DNA of 36,464 nucleotides, from assembly GCF_027490375.1 (NCBI RefSeq), contig NZ_JAIXYH010000036.1:1-36464 (forward strand), in the 5' to 3' direction. The notes beneath the pieces were generated by a model. It did no database searches. It had not been told where the DNA came from and saw nothing but the letters and a program-made list of their open reading frames with translations. Position 1 is the first letter of the stretch; every line of letters begins with the position of its first letter. Both the position numbers and the translations under genes were made by a program. Positions 26,555-35,640 of the stretch are shown piece by piece. Source of the DNA: Flavobacterium sp. GTDB lineage: Bacteria > Bacteroidota > Bacteroidia > Flavobacteriales > Flavobacteriaceae.

Positions 26555-26700
26555 GCGTTAGGTGGCGGCGTGGAAATAAGCACAGCTGGTGTGCTCGCTT
26601 GCTGTTTTTTGGGTGGCGACCGAAGGAAGCCGACCAAAATACTAGCAAACGGCACGGCAGCAAAGCTTATTGCAACAAGCAACCGACGGCGCCACTACGC
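26555..26700. repeat. 146-bp segment with imperfect inverted ends
   Basis: GCGTTAGGTGGCGGCG (26555-26570) and ACGGCGCCACTACGC (26686-26700) are near-inverted copies. The interior is GC-rich, unlike neighbouring intergenic DNA, and has no gene. Together with flanking AT-rich DNA this fills the 320-base gap between the small membrane protein and ornithine aminotransferase. It may be a degenerate non-autonomous element. Confidence 0.35.
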
Positions 26701-26733
26701 GACTGCGAAGCAAACCACTGCGCCGGAACGCCC

Positions 26734-26759
26734 AAAAAAAATCGGCTATAAAACCGATT
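26734..26759 (-). terminator. Intrinsic terminator of ornithine aminotransferase
   Basis: Minus strand: AATCGG (26754-26759), 8-base loop, CCGATT (26740-26745), then seven T, just past the stop codon. Confidence 0.85.
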
Positions 26760-26767
26760 CTTATTAC

Positions 26768-28009
26768 TTATTCAAATTCTTGCAATGTTGTTGTGATGAT
26801 GCCCACACATTCGAGCAGCTGTTCTTCGGTCATCACCAAAGGTGGCGCAAAGCGAATGATGTTTCCGTGAGTTGGCTTGGCTAGCAATCCGTTTTCGGCC
26901 ATACGCACGCAGATATTCCATGCGGTATCGCTCTCCTCCGTGTCGTTAATTACAATGGCGTTAAGCAAACCTTTTCCGCGAACCAAGCTAGCGATATTGG
27001 ATTTCTCGACGTATTTACCAATTTCTCGACGGAAAATTTCGCCTAAACGCGCAGCATTTTGAGCCAAATGTTCATCGCGCACGACCTCGAGCGCCGCTAC
27101 GGCAACTGCTGCTGCCAACGGATTTCCACCAAAAGTCGAGCCGTGCTGTCCGGGTTTAATGACGTTCATGATTTCGTTATCGGCTAAAACGGCACTTACT
27201 GGATAAACGCCGCCTGAAACAGCTTTTCCAAGTACGAGTATATCCGCTTTAACTCCTTCGTGACAAACGGCCAGTAACTGTCCGGTTCGGGCAATTCCGG
27301 TTTGAACTTCGTCGGCAATAAAAAGAACGTTGTGTTTTTGGCAAAGTGCTTTCGTTGCGGCTAGATAACCGGCATCGGGCACATAAACGCCGGCTTCGCC
27401 TTGTATGGGTTCCACTAAAAATCCGGCAACATTCGGATTGTTTGCTAATGCATTTTCAAGCGCAGCTGCGTCGTTATAAGGAATTCGGATAAAGCCTTCG
27501 GTATATGGACCAAAATTTTTTCGTGCGTTGGTGTCGCCTGAAAAAGAAATTATAGTGGTTGTTCGACCGTGGAAGTTACCGTCGCACACAATAATTTGTG
27601 CGGAATTTTCGGGTAATTTCTTTACTTCGTAGGCCCACTTGCGACAAATTTTCAAGGCAGTTTCCACGGCTTCGGCGCCCGTATTCATCGGCAGAACTTT
27701 GTCGTAACCGAAATATTCAGTGATAAACTTTTCGTAGGCACCGAGTTTATCGTTATAAAAAGCACGCGATGTTAAGGTGAGCGTTTGCGCCTGATTGACT
27801 AATGCGCTAATAATTTTTGGATGGCAATGTCCTTGATTAACCGCAGAATACGCCGAAAGGAAGTCGAAATACTTTTTCCCATCGACATCCCAAACAAAAA
27901 CGCCTTCGCCGCGACTGAGAACTACAGGTAATGGATGGTAATTGTGTGCGCCGTGGCGATCTTCGATATCGATGAAATGTTGAGTACTTGATTGTTCCAA
28001 TACGTTCAT
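26768..28009 (-). CDS. rocD: Ornithine--oxo-acid aminotransferase
   Basis: 413 residues, class III PLP aminotransferase. It moves the delta-amino group of ornithine to 2-oxoglutarate, giving glutamate semialdehyde and glutamate, linking arginine breakdown to proline. Catalytic Lys262 is in [18 protein letters not shown], Asp233 in [12 protein letters not shown]. The block [20 protein letters not shown] and the substrate-entry [17 protein letters not shown] (50-66) are as in ornithine aminotransferases rather than acetylornithine enzymes. Monocistronic, with its own terminator. Confidence 0.95.
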   Translation of the reverse strand: MNVLEQSSTQHFIDIEDRHGAHNYHPLPVVLSRGEGVFVWDVDGKKYFDFLSAYSAVNQGHCHPKIISALVNQAQTLTLTSRAFYNDKLGAYEKFITEYFGYDKVLPMNTGAEAVETALKICRKWAYEVKKLPENSAQIIVCDGNFHGRTTTIISFSGDTNARKNFGPYTEGFIRIPYNDAAALENALANNPNVAGFLVEPIQGEAGVYVPDAGYLAATKALCQKHNVLFIADEVQTGIARTGQLLAVCHEGVKADILVLGKAVSGGVYPVSAVLADNEIMNVIKPGQHGSTFGGNPLAAAVAVAALEVVRDEHLAQNAARLGEIFRREIGKYVEKSNIASLVRGKGLLNAIVINDTEESDTAWNICVRMAENGLLAKPTHGNIIRFAPPLVMTEEQLLECVGIITTTLQEFE

Positions 28010-28138
28010 AACCGCAGTTTTAAAAAATTCTTGAAATGTGACTGTAAAAATAGAAAATGCCTTTGTAACGGCGTCACGAAATTGCGAATTTAATAATTGT
28101 ACGCGCTACGAAGCGACATGGGTTGAAAAACGACCCGC

Positions 28139-29200
28139 TTAGCGAACTCGGTAGGTTCTGAGCGAAAAACTGAAAGTAGCGCCTTGGTTTTCGCCGTTGC
28201 TGCGCGTTTCGATATCACTTCCCGCTTTCTTCATAATTTGTTTGGCGAGATACAAACTAATGCCGGAAGAGGATTCGTTTTCCGTTCCGCGTCGAATAAG
28301 TGGCGAAAACTTATCGAATAGTGTTTGCGCTTGTTTGTCGTTAAAGCCAATTCCAGTATCGGCAACGCTTACTGTAAAATGATGATTTTGTTTAGAGAAC
28401 GAAACGGTAACGGTTCCGTTTTTTGGGGTGTATTTGATGGCGTTATCGACCAAAGCGCGAAGTACAAATTGCAAGGCATCGCGATCCATTCTAATGTGTC
28501 CGGAGACCGATTCGCCGGAGAAAACCAAACTTACATTCTTTTCGGCTGATTTGTTCGCGAAAACTGTTCGTAGATCGCTTACTAATGCTGCGCCACTTAC
28601 TGATTTAACTTTATATGTGAGTTTTGATAATTTTTCTTCTTCTTGGATTAGCGTAACAAAGCTGGCTAGAAACTGTTTTTGTCGCTGTGCGGTTTGCAGA
28701 ATTAATTCCGCAGAATGTTTTATGCTTGGACTCGGATTAGATTCGATAATTTCTGTTGCCAGCAATTCGGGATTCAGTGCAAAATTTCTCAAATCGTGCG
28801 AGAACAAATGCATCAAATCTTGCTTTTGGCGGAGCAATTCTTCATTGTTTCGCATCGCATCAAGGGTGTGATTTATTAGCTGGCCGACTTCATCATCGGT
28901 ATTGACATCAATGGCAGCGATACTCCTATCTTTTTTATAGCGGTTAATAGCATCAACCAGCTTTTTAATCGGGCGCACTAGACCATTTAAAACATACAAA
29001 GTTATAGCAGTTGCTAACAACGTACAAATCAAACAGATGACTAGTGCCGTTGTTGGATTAAATTCATCGTGCTTTAAGGCTAGATAATATGTTAATCCCA
29101 AAATAGGAATATGTATTCCCATGAATGCAACGAATAAGAACTTTCGTGCGTATCCGTTTTTGATAAAAGGCAGTCGTGATAAGGTTTCGTAAAGTCTCAT
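28139..29200 (-). CDS. HAMP-domain sensor histidine kinase with altered ATP lid
   Basis: 353 residues from the ATG start (an upstream in-frame TTG adds four residues). TM1 about 20-42 and TM2 about 49-72 leave almost no periplasmic loop. HAMP (73-125) includes VRPIKKLVDAINRY and DDEVGQL. HisKA has His135 in HLFSHDLRNF. The HATPase has an N box (LRALVDNAIKYTP) and G1 DTGIGF, but where G2 (GxGxGL) should be it reads ESSSGISLYLAK, with two of the usual glycines lost. Without a sensory loop it may detect membrane state or an intracellular signal. No response regulator nearby. ATP binding may be weakened. Confidence 0.88.
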   Translation of the reverse strand: MRLYETLSRLPFIKNGYARKFLFVAFMGIHIPILGLTYYLALKHDEFNPTTALVICLICTLLATAITLYVLNGLVRPIKKLVDAINRYKKDRSIAAIDVNTDDEVGQLINHTLDAMRNNEELLRQKQDLMHLFSHDLRNFALNPELLATEIIESNPSPSIKHSAELILQTAQRQKQFLASFVTLIQEEEKLSKLTYKVKSVSGAALVSDLRTVFANKSAEKNVSLVFSGESVSGHIRMDRDALQFVLRALVDNAIKYTPKNGTVTVSFSKQNHHFTVSVADTGIGFNDKQAQTLFDKFSPLIRRGTENESSSGISLYLAKQIMKKAGSDIETRSNGENQGATFSFSLRTYRVR

Positions 29201-29314
29201 AAAACGATTCAAGTTTGTAAAAGTGGCGGAATTCTTTGTTGTATAATTATCGGATTTGTACGATTTTTTCTACATGGATTTTGGAGTATATACGATAAAA
29301 ATTAAGGAAAGGTT

Positions 29315-29322
29315 TACCTTTG
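29315..29322 (+). promoter_or_regulatory. -7 box of the rlmD unit
   Basis: TACCTTTG ends 4 bases before the ATG at 29327; the mRNA may be leaderless. No good TTG at -33. Confidence 0.6.
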
Positions 29323-29326
29323 CCGC

Positions 29327-30745
29327 ATGGGAAGAAAACGTAACTCAGATAAGAAACTTTTCGAGAAAATAACTATTCAGGATGCCGGTGCTAAAGGCGT
29401 GTGCGTGGCGAAAGCACCCGACGGTCGGGTTATATTTATTCCGAATGTGGTTCCGGGCGATGTAGTAGATGTTCAGATTTATAAGAAAAAGAACAGTTAC
29501 TACGAAGGTAAAGCTGTTGCCTTTCATGAATATTCGAGTGATCGCGTGGAGCCGGCCTGCAAACATTTTGGTGTTTGTGGCGGTTGCAAATGGCAAAACA
29601 TGAGTTACGAAAAACAGTTGGATTACAAATTCAATGAAGTTAAAAACCACTTGGAGCGTATTGGTAAGATTAACTTGCCCGAATTTGAAACTATTTTAGG
29701 TTCCGAAAAACGCTACTTCTACCGTAATAAAATGGAATTTGGTTTCTCAAACAGCCGCTGGCTTTCGCCTGAGGAAATGCAATCGGATACGGTTTTCAAC
29801 GATCGGAACGCGCTTGGATTTCATATTCCAAAAATGTGGGATAAAATTCTCAACATAACTGATTGTCAGCTGCAAGCCGATCCGTCGAACGCCATTCGAA
29901 ATGGATTACGCGCTTACGCAGATGAGAACGGACTTGCATTTTACGATCCGAGAAATCGCGCTGGTTTATTGCGAACGCTGATGATTCGCACCTCCTCGAT
30001 TGGTGAAATTATGGTTTTGGTACAGTTTTTTGAAAACGACAAAAACGGTATTGCACAAGTAATGACGTACTTGCAAACCAGTTTCGGTGAAATCACTTCG
30101 TTACTTTATGTCGTAAACGAAAAAGCAAACGACACCATTTACGACCAAGATATTTTGGTTTGGTCGGGTCGCGAGTACATCGTAGAAGAAATGGAAGGCT
30201 TGCAGTTTCGCATAAATGCTAAGTCGTTTTACCAAACTAACAGCGAACAAGCGTACGAATTGTACAAAGTTACGCGCGATTTTGCTGGGCTAACCGGAGA
30301 AGAAATCGTGTACGACCTGTATACCGGAACTGGAACCATTGCCCAATTTGTTTCCCAAAAAGCAAAAAAAGTAGTGGGAGTTGAAGCTGTTCCTGCCGCC
30401 ATTGCCGATGCGAAGTTGAACGCCGCAAACAATAAAATAGACAATTGCGCGTTTTATGCCGGCGATATGAAAGATATTTTTACCGACAATTTTATTGCGC
30501 AAAACGGCAAACCCGATGTAATTATAACCGACCCGCCTCGCGATGGCATGCACAAAGATGTTGTGGCTCAGATTTTAAAAGTAGCTCCGCAGAAAGTGGT
30601 ATACGTAAGCTGTAATTCGGCTACGCAAGCCCGAGATTTAGCACTTTTAGATGAGAGATATGAAGTAGTACGCGTAAAACCAGTTGATATGTTTCCGCAA
30701 ACACATCACGTAGAAAATGTTGTACTTTTATCGCTCAAAAATTAG
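29327..30745 (+). CDS. rlmD: 23S rRNA (uracil-C5)-methyltransferase, RlmD/RumA type
   Basis: 472 residues. An N-terminal TRAM domain (about 12-70) is followed by a 4Fe-4S cluster site Cys78, Cys84, Cys87 (CKHFGVCGGC) plus Cys180 in ITDCQLQ. The SAM domain (VYDLYTGTGTIAQFVSQKAK) and catalytic nucleophile cysteine in VVYVSCNSATQARDL complete the TrmA/RumA family pattern. It adds a C5 methyl to a uridine of 23S rRNA; which one is not certain for Bacteroidota, so the symbol is by family. It heads a unit with DUF6452 and DUF6048 genes downstream. Confidence 0.9.
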   Translation: MGRKRNSDKKLFEKITIQDAGAKGVCVAKAPDGRVIFIPNVVPGDVVDVQIYKKKNSYYEGKAVAFHEYSSDRVEPACKHFGVCGGCKWQNMSYEKQLDYKFNEVKNHLERIGKINLPEFETILGSEKRYFYRNKMEFGFSNSRWLSPEEMQSDTVFNDRNALGFHIPKMWDKILNITDCQLQADPSNAIRNGLRAYADENGLAFYDPRNRAGLLRTLMIRTSSIGEIMVLVQFFENDKNGIAQVMTYLQTSFGEITSLLYVVNEKANDTIYDQDILVWSGREYIVEEMEGLQFRINAKSFYQTNSEQAYELYKVTRDFAGLTGEEIVYDLYTGTGTIAQFVSQKAKKVVGVEAVPAAIADAKLNAANNKIDNCAFYAGDMKDIFTDNFIAQNGKPDVIITDPPRDGMHKDVVAQILKVAPQKVVYVSCNSATQARDLALLDERYEVVRVKPVDMFPQTHHVENVVLLSLKN

Positions 30746-30760
30746 TCTTTACAAGCCTTC

Positions 30761-31312
30761 ATGAAAAAGTTACTCCTCTTTTGCCTTATGGTTTTATCGT
30801 TAAGCTCTTGTGAGAAGGACGACATTTGCGATCCTGGGCAATCTACAACGCCGCGGTTAATGATTGAATTTTACGATACAAACAATCCGGCGGTACTTAA
30901 AAACCTGACTAATTTATATGTTATTGGCGAAGGTCAAGAAGAAGCTTTAGTATTGAATGAGAGTATCCCAATAGATTCGCCGGTTGCGGAACAACGCTTT
31001 TTATCGAACGGGAACAGAATCGGTCTTCCGCTCAATACCGAAGCCGACCAAGTCGTTTATAACCTAACGTTGAATTACAACAGTCCGAATGAAGATTTAA
31101 TTTTTGAAGACCAAATTGTAATCAACTACAGCCGACTAAATGCGTATGTATCGAGAGCTTGCGGATATAAAACCACTTATAAATTAAATCCGCCAACTAA
31201 TCCGTTGGCACCAATCACAGTTACTAGTGGTAATGTGTGGATCAACAGTATTGAAATTTTACAATCAGACATCGAAACCGAAAATGAAATCCACGTTAAA
31301 ATATATTTCTAG
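30761..31312 (+). CDS. DUF6452-family lipoprotein
   Basis: 183 residues. Lipoprotein signal MKKLLLFCLMVLSLSSCEKD with lipobox LSSC. The start of the mature part, KDDICDPGQSTTPRLMIEFYD, is the characteristic beginning of the flavobacterial family DUF6452, as I remember it. The rest is beta-rich. It starts 15 bases after the rlmD stop and overlaps the next gene by 29 bases, so the three are one unit. Function unknown. Confidence 0.8.
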   Translation: MKKLLLFCLMVLSLSSCEKDDICDPGQSTTPRLMIEFYDTNNPAVLKNLTNLYVIGEGQEEALVLNESIPIDSPVAEQRFLSNGNRIGLPLNTEADQVVYNLTLNYNSPNEDLIFEDQIVINYSRLNAYVSRACGYKTTYKLNPPTNPLAPITVTSGNVWINSIEILQSDIETENEIHVKIYF

Positions 31313-32009
31313 TTTTTTCCTGCTCTTTTCGATGCTGGGTTGGTCGCAAACTACCGATTCGCTACCTAAATTCAAGGATCGCTATGGCTTGCGCGTGGGC
31401 ATCGATTTACACCGCTTAACGCGAAGTCTTTATGATAAGGACTACCAAGGTATTGAATTTACTGGCGACTTTCGGTTATCGAAAAGGTATTTCGCTGCCG
31501 CGGAAATCGGTACCGAAAAGCGAGATACGCGCGAACCACAGATTAACGCTACAACGCGCGGCCAGTACCTCAAAATAGGTTTCGATTACAACACGCATCA
31601 AAACTGGTTACAGCTCGAAAACATGGTAAATGTCGGATTGCGCTACGGCTTTAGTACCTTTTCGCAAACGCTTAATAGTTATAAAATTTACAACCCTAAT
31701 CCGTATTTTGGAAATGGGGATTTTATTGATGTAAATCGCGACTACAATGGGCTAACAGCGCACTGGATTGAAACGGTTGCCGGCATTAAAGCACAAGTGT
31801 TCACGAATGTCTTCGTAGGCTTTAGCTTTCGACTGAACATCATGATACAAGAGAAAGACCCAAACGGATTCGAAAACCTGTACATTCCTGGTTATAATCG
31901 TACCTACAACGACCGCTTTGGCGTTGGCTTCAACTATACCGTAAGCTATTTCTTACCGCTGTATAAGAAAGATAAAGGCGTTTCTGCCGAGAAAAAGAAA
32001 AAGAAATAA
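31284..32009 (+). CDS. DUF6048-family probable outer-membrane beta-barrel
   Basis: 241 residues from the start chosen, which gives a signal peptide (MKSTLKYISSFFLLFSMLGWSQ) cleaved near SQ/TT; a longer reading without signal is less likely. The rest has alternating strands with aromatic ends (KRYFAAAEIGTE, TNVFVGFSFRLNIMIQ, RFGVGFNYTVSYFLPLY), as in small outer-membrane barrels. It ends in a lysine run. It corresponds to DUF6048, which in flavobacteria follows DUF6452. The pair could be a lipoprotein-barrel complex, by inference from pairing only. Confidence 0.78.
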   Translation: MKSTLKYISSFFLLFSMLGWSQTTDSLPKFKDRYGLRVGIDLHRLTRSLYDKDYQGIEFTGDFRLSKRYFAAAEIGTEKRDTREPQINATTRGQYLKIGFDYNTHQNWLQLENMVNVGLRYGFSTFSQTLNSYKIYNPNPYFGNGDFIDVNRDYNGLTAHWIETVAGIKAQVFTNVFVGFSFRLNIMIQEKDPNGFENLYIPGYNRTYNDRFGVGFNYTVSYFLPLYKKDKGVSAEKKKKK

Positions 32010-32012
32010 CAA

Positions 32013-32246
32013 CTATTTTATTTCTTTTACTTCCTTTAGAAAAAGCCACGAAACAAACAAACGTTCGCCTTGCGAGGTTTTTACAGCTTGAAATTTAGGT
32101 GCTAAAATTGTGGCCACTACTGCCGAGGTAACTGCTTTCCAAATAGGTTCTAGATCGGAAAACTCGCCTAAAATAACACGGCAAATTATAAAGAAGAAAG
32201 CAAAAGATATGGCCTGAAAAACAAAGGCTTTAGTTGATTTTTTCAT
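32013..32246 (-). CDS. Small two-helix membrane protein
   Basis: 77 residues. Hydrophobic segments at about 8-26 (FVFQAISFAFFFIICRVIL) and 36-50 (WKAVTSAVVATILAPK), with basic ends. Family unrecognised, though similar small proteins are common in flavobacteria. Its start overlaps the tail of the upstream THUMP methyltransferase gene by 17 bases, so it is cotranscribed with it. Convergent with the DUF6048 gene, 3 bases away. Confidence 0.72.
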   Translation of the reverse strand: MKKSTKAFVFQAISFAFFFIICRVILGEFSDLEPIWKAVTSAVVATILAPKFQAVKTSQGERLFVSWLFLKEVKEIK

Positions 32247-33408
32247 CGGAATTTTGATTGAATTTTAAACGTTTACTTCCACTGTACATTTGGTAATTCA
32301 CCAATCGGCTTTCCAAATTAGCATTAAACAATTTGATTTTTCGCGACGGTTTCAACCCAACAAATTTCAAGGCTTCTAAATTCGCCGTAATAAACCAGGC
32401 TGAAGTATTGGCGTAGTGCTGCTTGAGCGTATCACCGAGCTCGCGATAAAAACGCTCCAAATCGATATCTAAACGTTCGCCGTAGGGCGGATTAAATAAC
32501 ATAAATAAAGGCTCGTCGGTTCCTTTCTCCGTTTCAAAGAAGTTTAAGTGCTTTATAGAAATGTATTCCGAAAGATTGGCTTGCTTTACGTTTTCGGTAG
32601 CTTTAGCCACTGCACTTGGCGCTTTATCAAAACCGATCATCGAAAAATCAAAATCGACAACCTTTTTCATCAACGATTCCAAAACGGTTTCGAATAGTTC
32701 AAAATCCCAATCACGCCACTTTTCAAAGGCAAATTCTTTTCGATTGAGGTTTGCCGGAATATTACACGCAATCATCGCTGCCTCAATCAGTATAGTGCCA
32801 CTTCCACACATCGGATCGAGAAAATCGGATTGTCCGCGCCAGCCTGCATGCAACAACATACCTGCGGCCAAAACTTCATTGATGGGCGCTATGTTAGTAG
32901 CTGTACGATAGCCGCGTTGGTGTAATGATGCACCCGAAGAATCTAATGAAACCGTTACCGTTTCGCGGTCGATGTGTACATTAATGCGCAAATCGGGGAA
33001 ACGCTTTTCAACACTTGGGCGTGCGCCTTGACGTTCGCGAAACTGGTCCACAATAGCGTCTTTGGTTTTTTGTGCAACAAATTCTGAATGCTTGAAAAAG
33101 TCGGAATGTACTGTCGCGTCGATCACAAAACTCGATTCTACACGTAAAAACTCCGACCAATCGATTTTTTGAATCCCTTCATACAGCATTTTTTCGTTAA
33201 GCGCACGGAACGATCTGATTGGTTTCAGAATTTTCAAAGCCGTACGCAAGGCGAGATTGGCTTTGTACATAAAACCTTTATCGCCCACAAAACTAACGGC
33301 TCGCGTGCCCGATTCTACTTGCTGTGCTCCTAAATTACGTAGTTCGGCTTCCAGCAAAGGCTCGAATCCAAAGAACGTTTTGGCAATCATTTTAAAATTA
33401 TCTGACAT
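32230..33408 (-). CDS. THUMP-domain RNA methyltransferase (RlmL N-terminal-like)
   Basis: 392 residues from MSDNFKMIAKTFFGFE; a second ATG six codons in (MIAKTFFG) is also possible. The frame continues upstream but only into the promoter of the divergent gene. N-terminal ferredoxin-like and THUMP parts (about 1-160) include RDREG-like YRTATNIAPINEVLAAGML. The Rossmann methyltransferase part has DPMCGSGTILIEAAMIA and the amino-methyltransferase motif FNPPYGERL. These are features of the m2G methyltransferase half of RlmL, which modifies 23S rRNA G2445. The second (RlmK) half is absent, as is common in Bacteroidota. Confidence 0.9.
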   Translation of the reverse strand: MSDNFKMIAKTFFGFEPLLEAELRNLGAQQVESGTRAVSFVGDKGFMYKANLALRTALKILKPIRSFRALNEKMLYEGIQKIDWSEFLRVESSFVIDATVHSDFFKHSEFVAQKTKDAIVDQFRERQGARPSVEKRFPDLRINVHIDRETVTVSLDSSGASLHQRGYRTATNIAPINEVLAAGMLLHAGWRGQSDFLDPMCGSGTILIEAAMIACNIPANLNRKEFAFEKWRDWDFELFETVLESLMKKVVDFDFSMIGFDKAPSAVAKATENVKQANLSEYISIKHLNFFETEKGTDEPLFMLFNPPYGERLDIDLERFYRELGDTLKQHYANTSAWFITANLEALKFVGLKPSRKIKLFNANLESRLVNYQMYSGSKRLKFNQNSDEKIN

Positions 33409-33462
33409 GTACGAAGGTGTAATTCGACTTATTTTCGTCAAAAAAACCTTGCAAAAATAACG

Positions 33463-33470
33463 TAAATTTG
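33463..33470 (+). promoter_or_regulatory. -7 box of the methyltransferase/ZIP unit
   Basis: TAAATTTG, 16 bases before the ATG at 33487; no clear -33 TTG at the right distance. Confidence 0.5.
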
Positions 33471-33486
33471 CACCAAAATAAGCGGA

Positions 33487-34230
33487 ATGACCAACAATAC
33501 GGTTCCAGAAGATACCCATTGGTACGCTTCGTGGTTCGATACCCCCTACTACCACATTCTTTATAAAGATCGCGATTATAAGGAGGCGCGACTCTTTATC
33601 GACAATATAACGGCATACCTAAATTTACCTGAGCATGCTGAAATACTCGATTTGGCGTGTGGAAAAGGACGACATTCTCGTTATTTGAATCAGTTGGGAT
33701 ACCGCGTGGTTGGCGCCGATTTATCGCACAACAGCATTGATGAAGCAAAAGCTTATGAAAACGATTCGCTGCAATTTGTTGTACACGACATGCGTGAACC
33801 GTTCGACCGCCAATTCGATGCAATTTTCAACCTGTTTACCAGTTTTGGTTACTTCGAAAACGACAACGATAACCTGAAAACGCTCGAAGCCATTCGCGAT
33901 TCGCTTAACGAATACGGATTTGGCGTCATCGATTTTATGAATGTCGATTTTGTGATTCCGCACTTAGTTCCCGAAGAAGAGAAAGAAGTTGATGGCATTT
34001 CGTTTCACATTAAGCGTTTTGAAATCGACGGGTATATTTATAAGGAAATTCGCTTTGAAGATCAAGGAAAACAATATGCGTTTACCGAAAAAGTTAAGGC
34101 GCTTCGATTAGCCGATTTCGAACAACTTATGGAACAGGCGGGCATTCATTTGCTCGATGTTTTTGGCGATTACAAACTTAGAAAGTACCATCCGCAAAGC
34201 AGCGAACGCTTGATACTCTTATTTAAATGA
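33487..34230 (+). CDS. Class I SAM-dependent methyltransferase
   Basis: 247 residues, cytoplasmic. SAM-binding motif I EILDLACGKGRHSRYL (about 53-68), acidic motif II VVGADLSHNSIDEA, and post-motif QFDAIFNLFTSFGYF. N-terminal block WYASWFDTPYYHILYKDRDYKEA and the SFGYF segment are typical of a Bacteroidota/Firmicutes subgroup of small-molecule-type methyltransferases. Substrate unknown. Overlaps the ZIP transporter gene by four bases (ATGA), so coupled. Confidence 0.9.
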   Translation: MTNNTVPEDTHWYASWFDTPYYHILYKDRDYKEARLFIDNITAYLNLPEHAEILDLACGKGRHSRYLNQLGYRVVGADLSHNSIDEAKAYENDSLQFVVHDMREPFDRQFDAIFNLFTSFGYFENDNDNLKTLEAIRDSLNEYGFGVIDFMNVDFVIPHLVPEEEKEVDGISFHIKRFEIDGYIYKEIRFEDQGKQYAFTEKVKALRLADFEQLMEQAGIHLLDVFGDYKLRKYHPQSSERLILLFK

Positions 34231-34910
34231 CAGCATTACTGATTCCTTTTTTTTCTGTAGTTCTCGGGCTGATAATCGGATTTCTATACAAACCAAAAAA
34301 GAAAACCGGACTAAAACTGTTGCTTGCTTTTAGCGGCGCTTTTCTGCTTTCGCTCACGGTTTTGCACTTACTTCCGGAGATTTACAGTCGTTCGTATGAG
34401 TCGGAATATTCGACCATTGGTTTGTTAATTATGTCTGGAATTTTACTGCAAATCATCTTGGAGTATTTTTCTAAAGGCGCTGAGCACGGGCATGTTCACG
34501 GAGGCAAATCAATGACTCGTGTTCCGCTCATTTTAGCAGTTTCGTTGGGTATTCACGCACTTATCGAGGGTATTCCGGTGGCCGCCGAATCGGAATTGGC
34601 CTGGGGAATTGCCGTACACCACTTGCCAATCGCCGTTATTTTAACGCAATTTTTCCGACAAGCCCATTTATCGAACACTGTGGTTATCCTTTTCATGTTG
34701 GGATTTGCCGTTGCAACGCCGTTGGGAACGTTTTTAGCGTCGAATTTGCAGCAAATACAGTCGCTACAGCACTATTTTTCGGCGGTTGTCGTGGGAATTT
34801 TGTTCCATATTTCGTCGACAATAATCTTTGAAACATCTGAAAATCACAAGTTTAATTTCGCAAAACTACTGGCGATTATTTTAGGAATTGTTTTCGGGTA
34901 TATCTTGTAA
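34227..34910 (+). CDS. ZIP-family divalent metal transporter
   Basis: 227 residues, about seven or eight membrane segments. A short histidine-rich loop (EHGHVHGGKS, about 88-97) is typical for metal handling. Metal-site motifs are HALIEGIPVAAESE (about 113-126) and AVHHLPIAV (about 130-138). It would import zinc or a similar divalent metal across the inner membrane. Start ATGA overlaps the stop of the methyltransferase gene. This is the last confident gene before the repeat-rich right end. Confidence 0.93.
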   Translation: MTALLIPFFSVVLGLIIGFLYKPKKKTGLKLLLAFSGAFLLSLTVLHLLPEIYSRSYESEYSTIGLLIMSGILLQIILEYFSKGAEHGHVHGGKSMTRVPLILAVSLGIHALIEGIPVAAESELAWGIAVHHLPIAVILTQFFRQAHLSNTVVILFMLGFAVATPLGTFLASNLQQIQSLQHYFSAVVVGILFHISSTIIFETSENHKFNFAKLLAIILGIVFGYIL

Positions 34911-35410
34911 GGAGTATAAATTGGGGGTTCCGGCAGCGGCGTCCCTCCTACTCCCTAGTGCCAGACTGCCGTCGGGCCATTCGCTGCCCCAGATAGCTAT
35001 GAGGATGCCAATTGTCAACCGACGCTCGTGGCAGGATTTTCGCTGCTGTCCCTAACCCGTAAAATGGTGGGGAATTTCGAAAGTTGTCATAGTTTGAATA
35101 AAACTCACCTGTTATATAACTTGTTCCCATTTACGAAATACTACTTTTAATGCATAGTGTCGTGTAGTAGCATCAGATAAAAAGCTAGTACTACAACTTA
35201 ATTAACAGTTTATCGGTAGTTAACATACCATCGACGCTCTACATGACGCAGGCGCAAAAGATTCGTGGGTTTGAGCCAGAACATAAAACGTTCAATGCCA
35301 AACTTCGCGATTTAAATGGCACTCGGAACTATTCCGATCGCTAATGGGACTATCCCGAAACGTATCGGAACTAACTTCTCAAAAGTGAAACGCTAAGTGA
35401 CAAACTAATT
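34911..35410. other. Intergenic DNA after the ZIP gene
   Basis: No credible gene. 34920-35040 is GC-rich with many proline/arginine-like stop-free frames but no protein pattern. 35262-35410 contains a degenerate copy of a module seen at 35927-35995 and 36275-36335 (blocks TCGTGGGTTTG, ATACGTTAAA-like, GTGAACTAATTGAAGTCTT-like) that leads into the TAATACTyAATACT repeat. This is the outer part of the right-edge repeat mosaic. Confidence 0.5.
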
Positions 35411-35451
35411 GACGTCTTAATACTCAATACTTCAATTTTAATACTTCCTAG

Positions 35452-35597
35452 AAAATATGCGGAAAACCCGTAATGGTATGTCGATTTTTTTTCAAAACTT
35501 CGCCTCGATGGGGGCGGGCGGGATGGGGAGCGATTCCCACGTACGAAAATCCCAGAAATAAATTTTACGGAAAAACCGTATTTTTTATAAAATTTCG
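35452..35597. repeat. About 145-bp direct repeat, copy A
   Basis: Begins AAAATATGCGGAAAACCCGT, contains CTTCGCCTCGATGGGGGCGG and a GATTCCCACG block, ends near ACGGAAAAACCGTATTTT. Copy B is 573 bases downstream, differing at only a few positions up to about 35590. Its two ends are related to each other (GCGGAAAACCCGTAA and ACGGAAAAACCGTAT). Confidence 0.9.
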
Positions 35598-35599
35598 AG

Positions 35600-35631
35600 A
35601 TTGAAAGATTGAAAGATTGAAAGATTGAAAA
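35600..35631. repeat. 8-bp tandem repeat ATTGAAAG x4
   Basis: Four consecutive copies, the last with a final A instead of G. Immediately after repeat copy A; absent after copy B, so it is a local expansion. Confidence 0.9.
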
Positions 35632-35640
35632 AAGGAACGA

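Noticed and set aside
26293..26682. 129-residue minus-strand frame upstream of the Smr gene
   Set aside because: Lies in a different frame from the 55-residue membrane protein, which has the clean features; most of it covers the inverted-repeat segment.
26507..26884. 125-residue frame before ornithine aminotransferase
   Set aside because: It runs through a terminator and antisense to the aminotransferase C terminus; composition is not protein-like.
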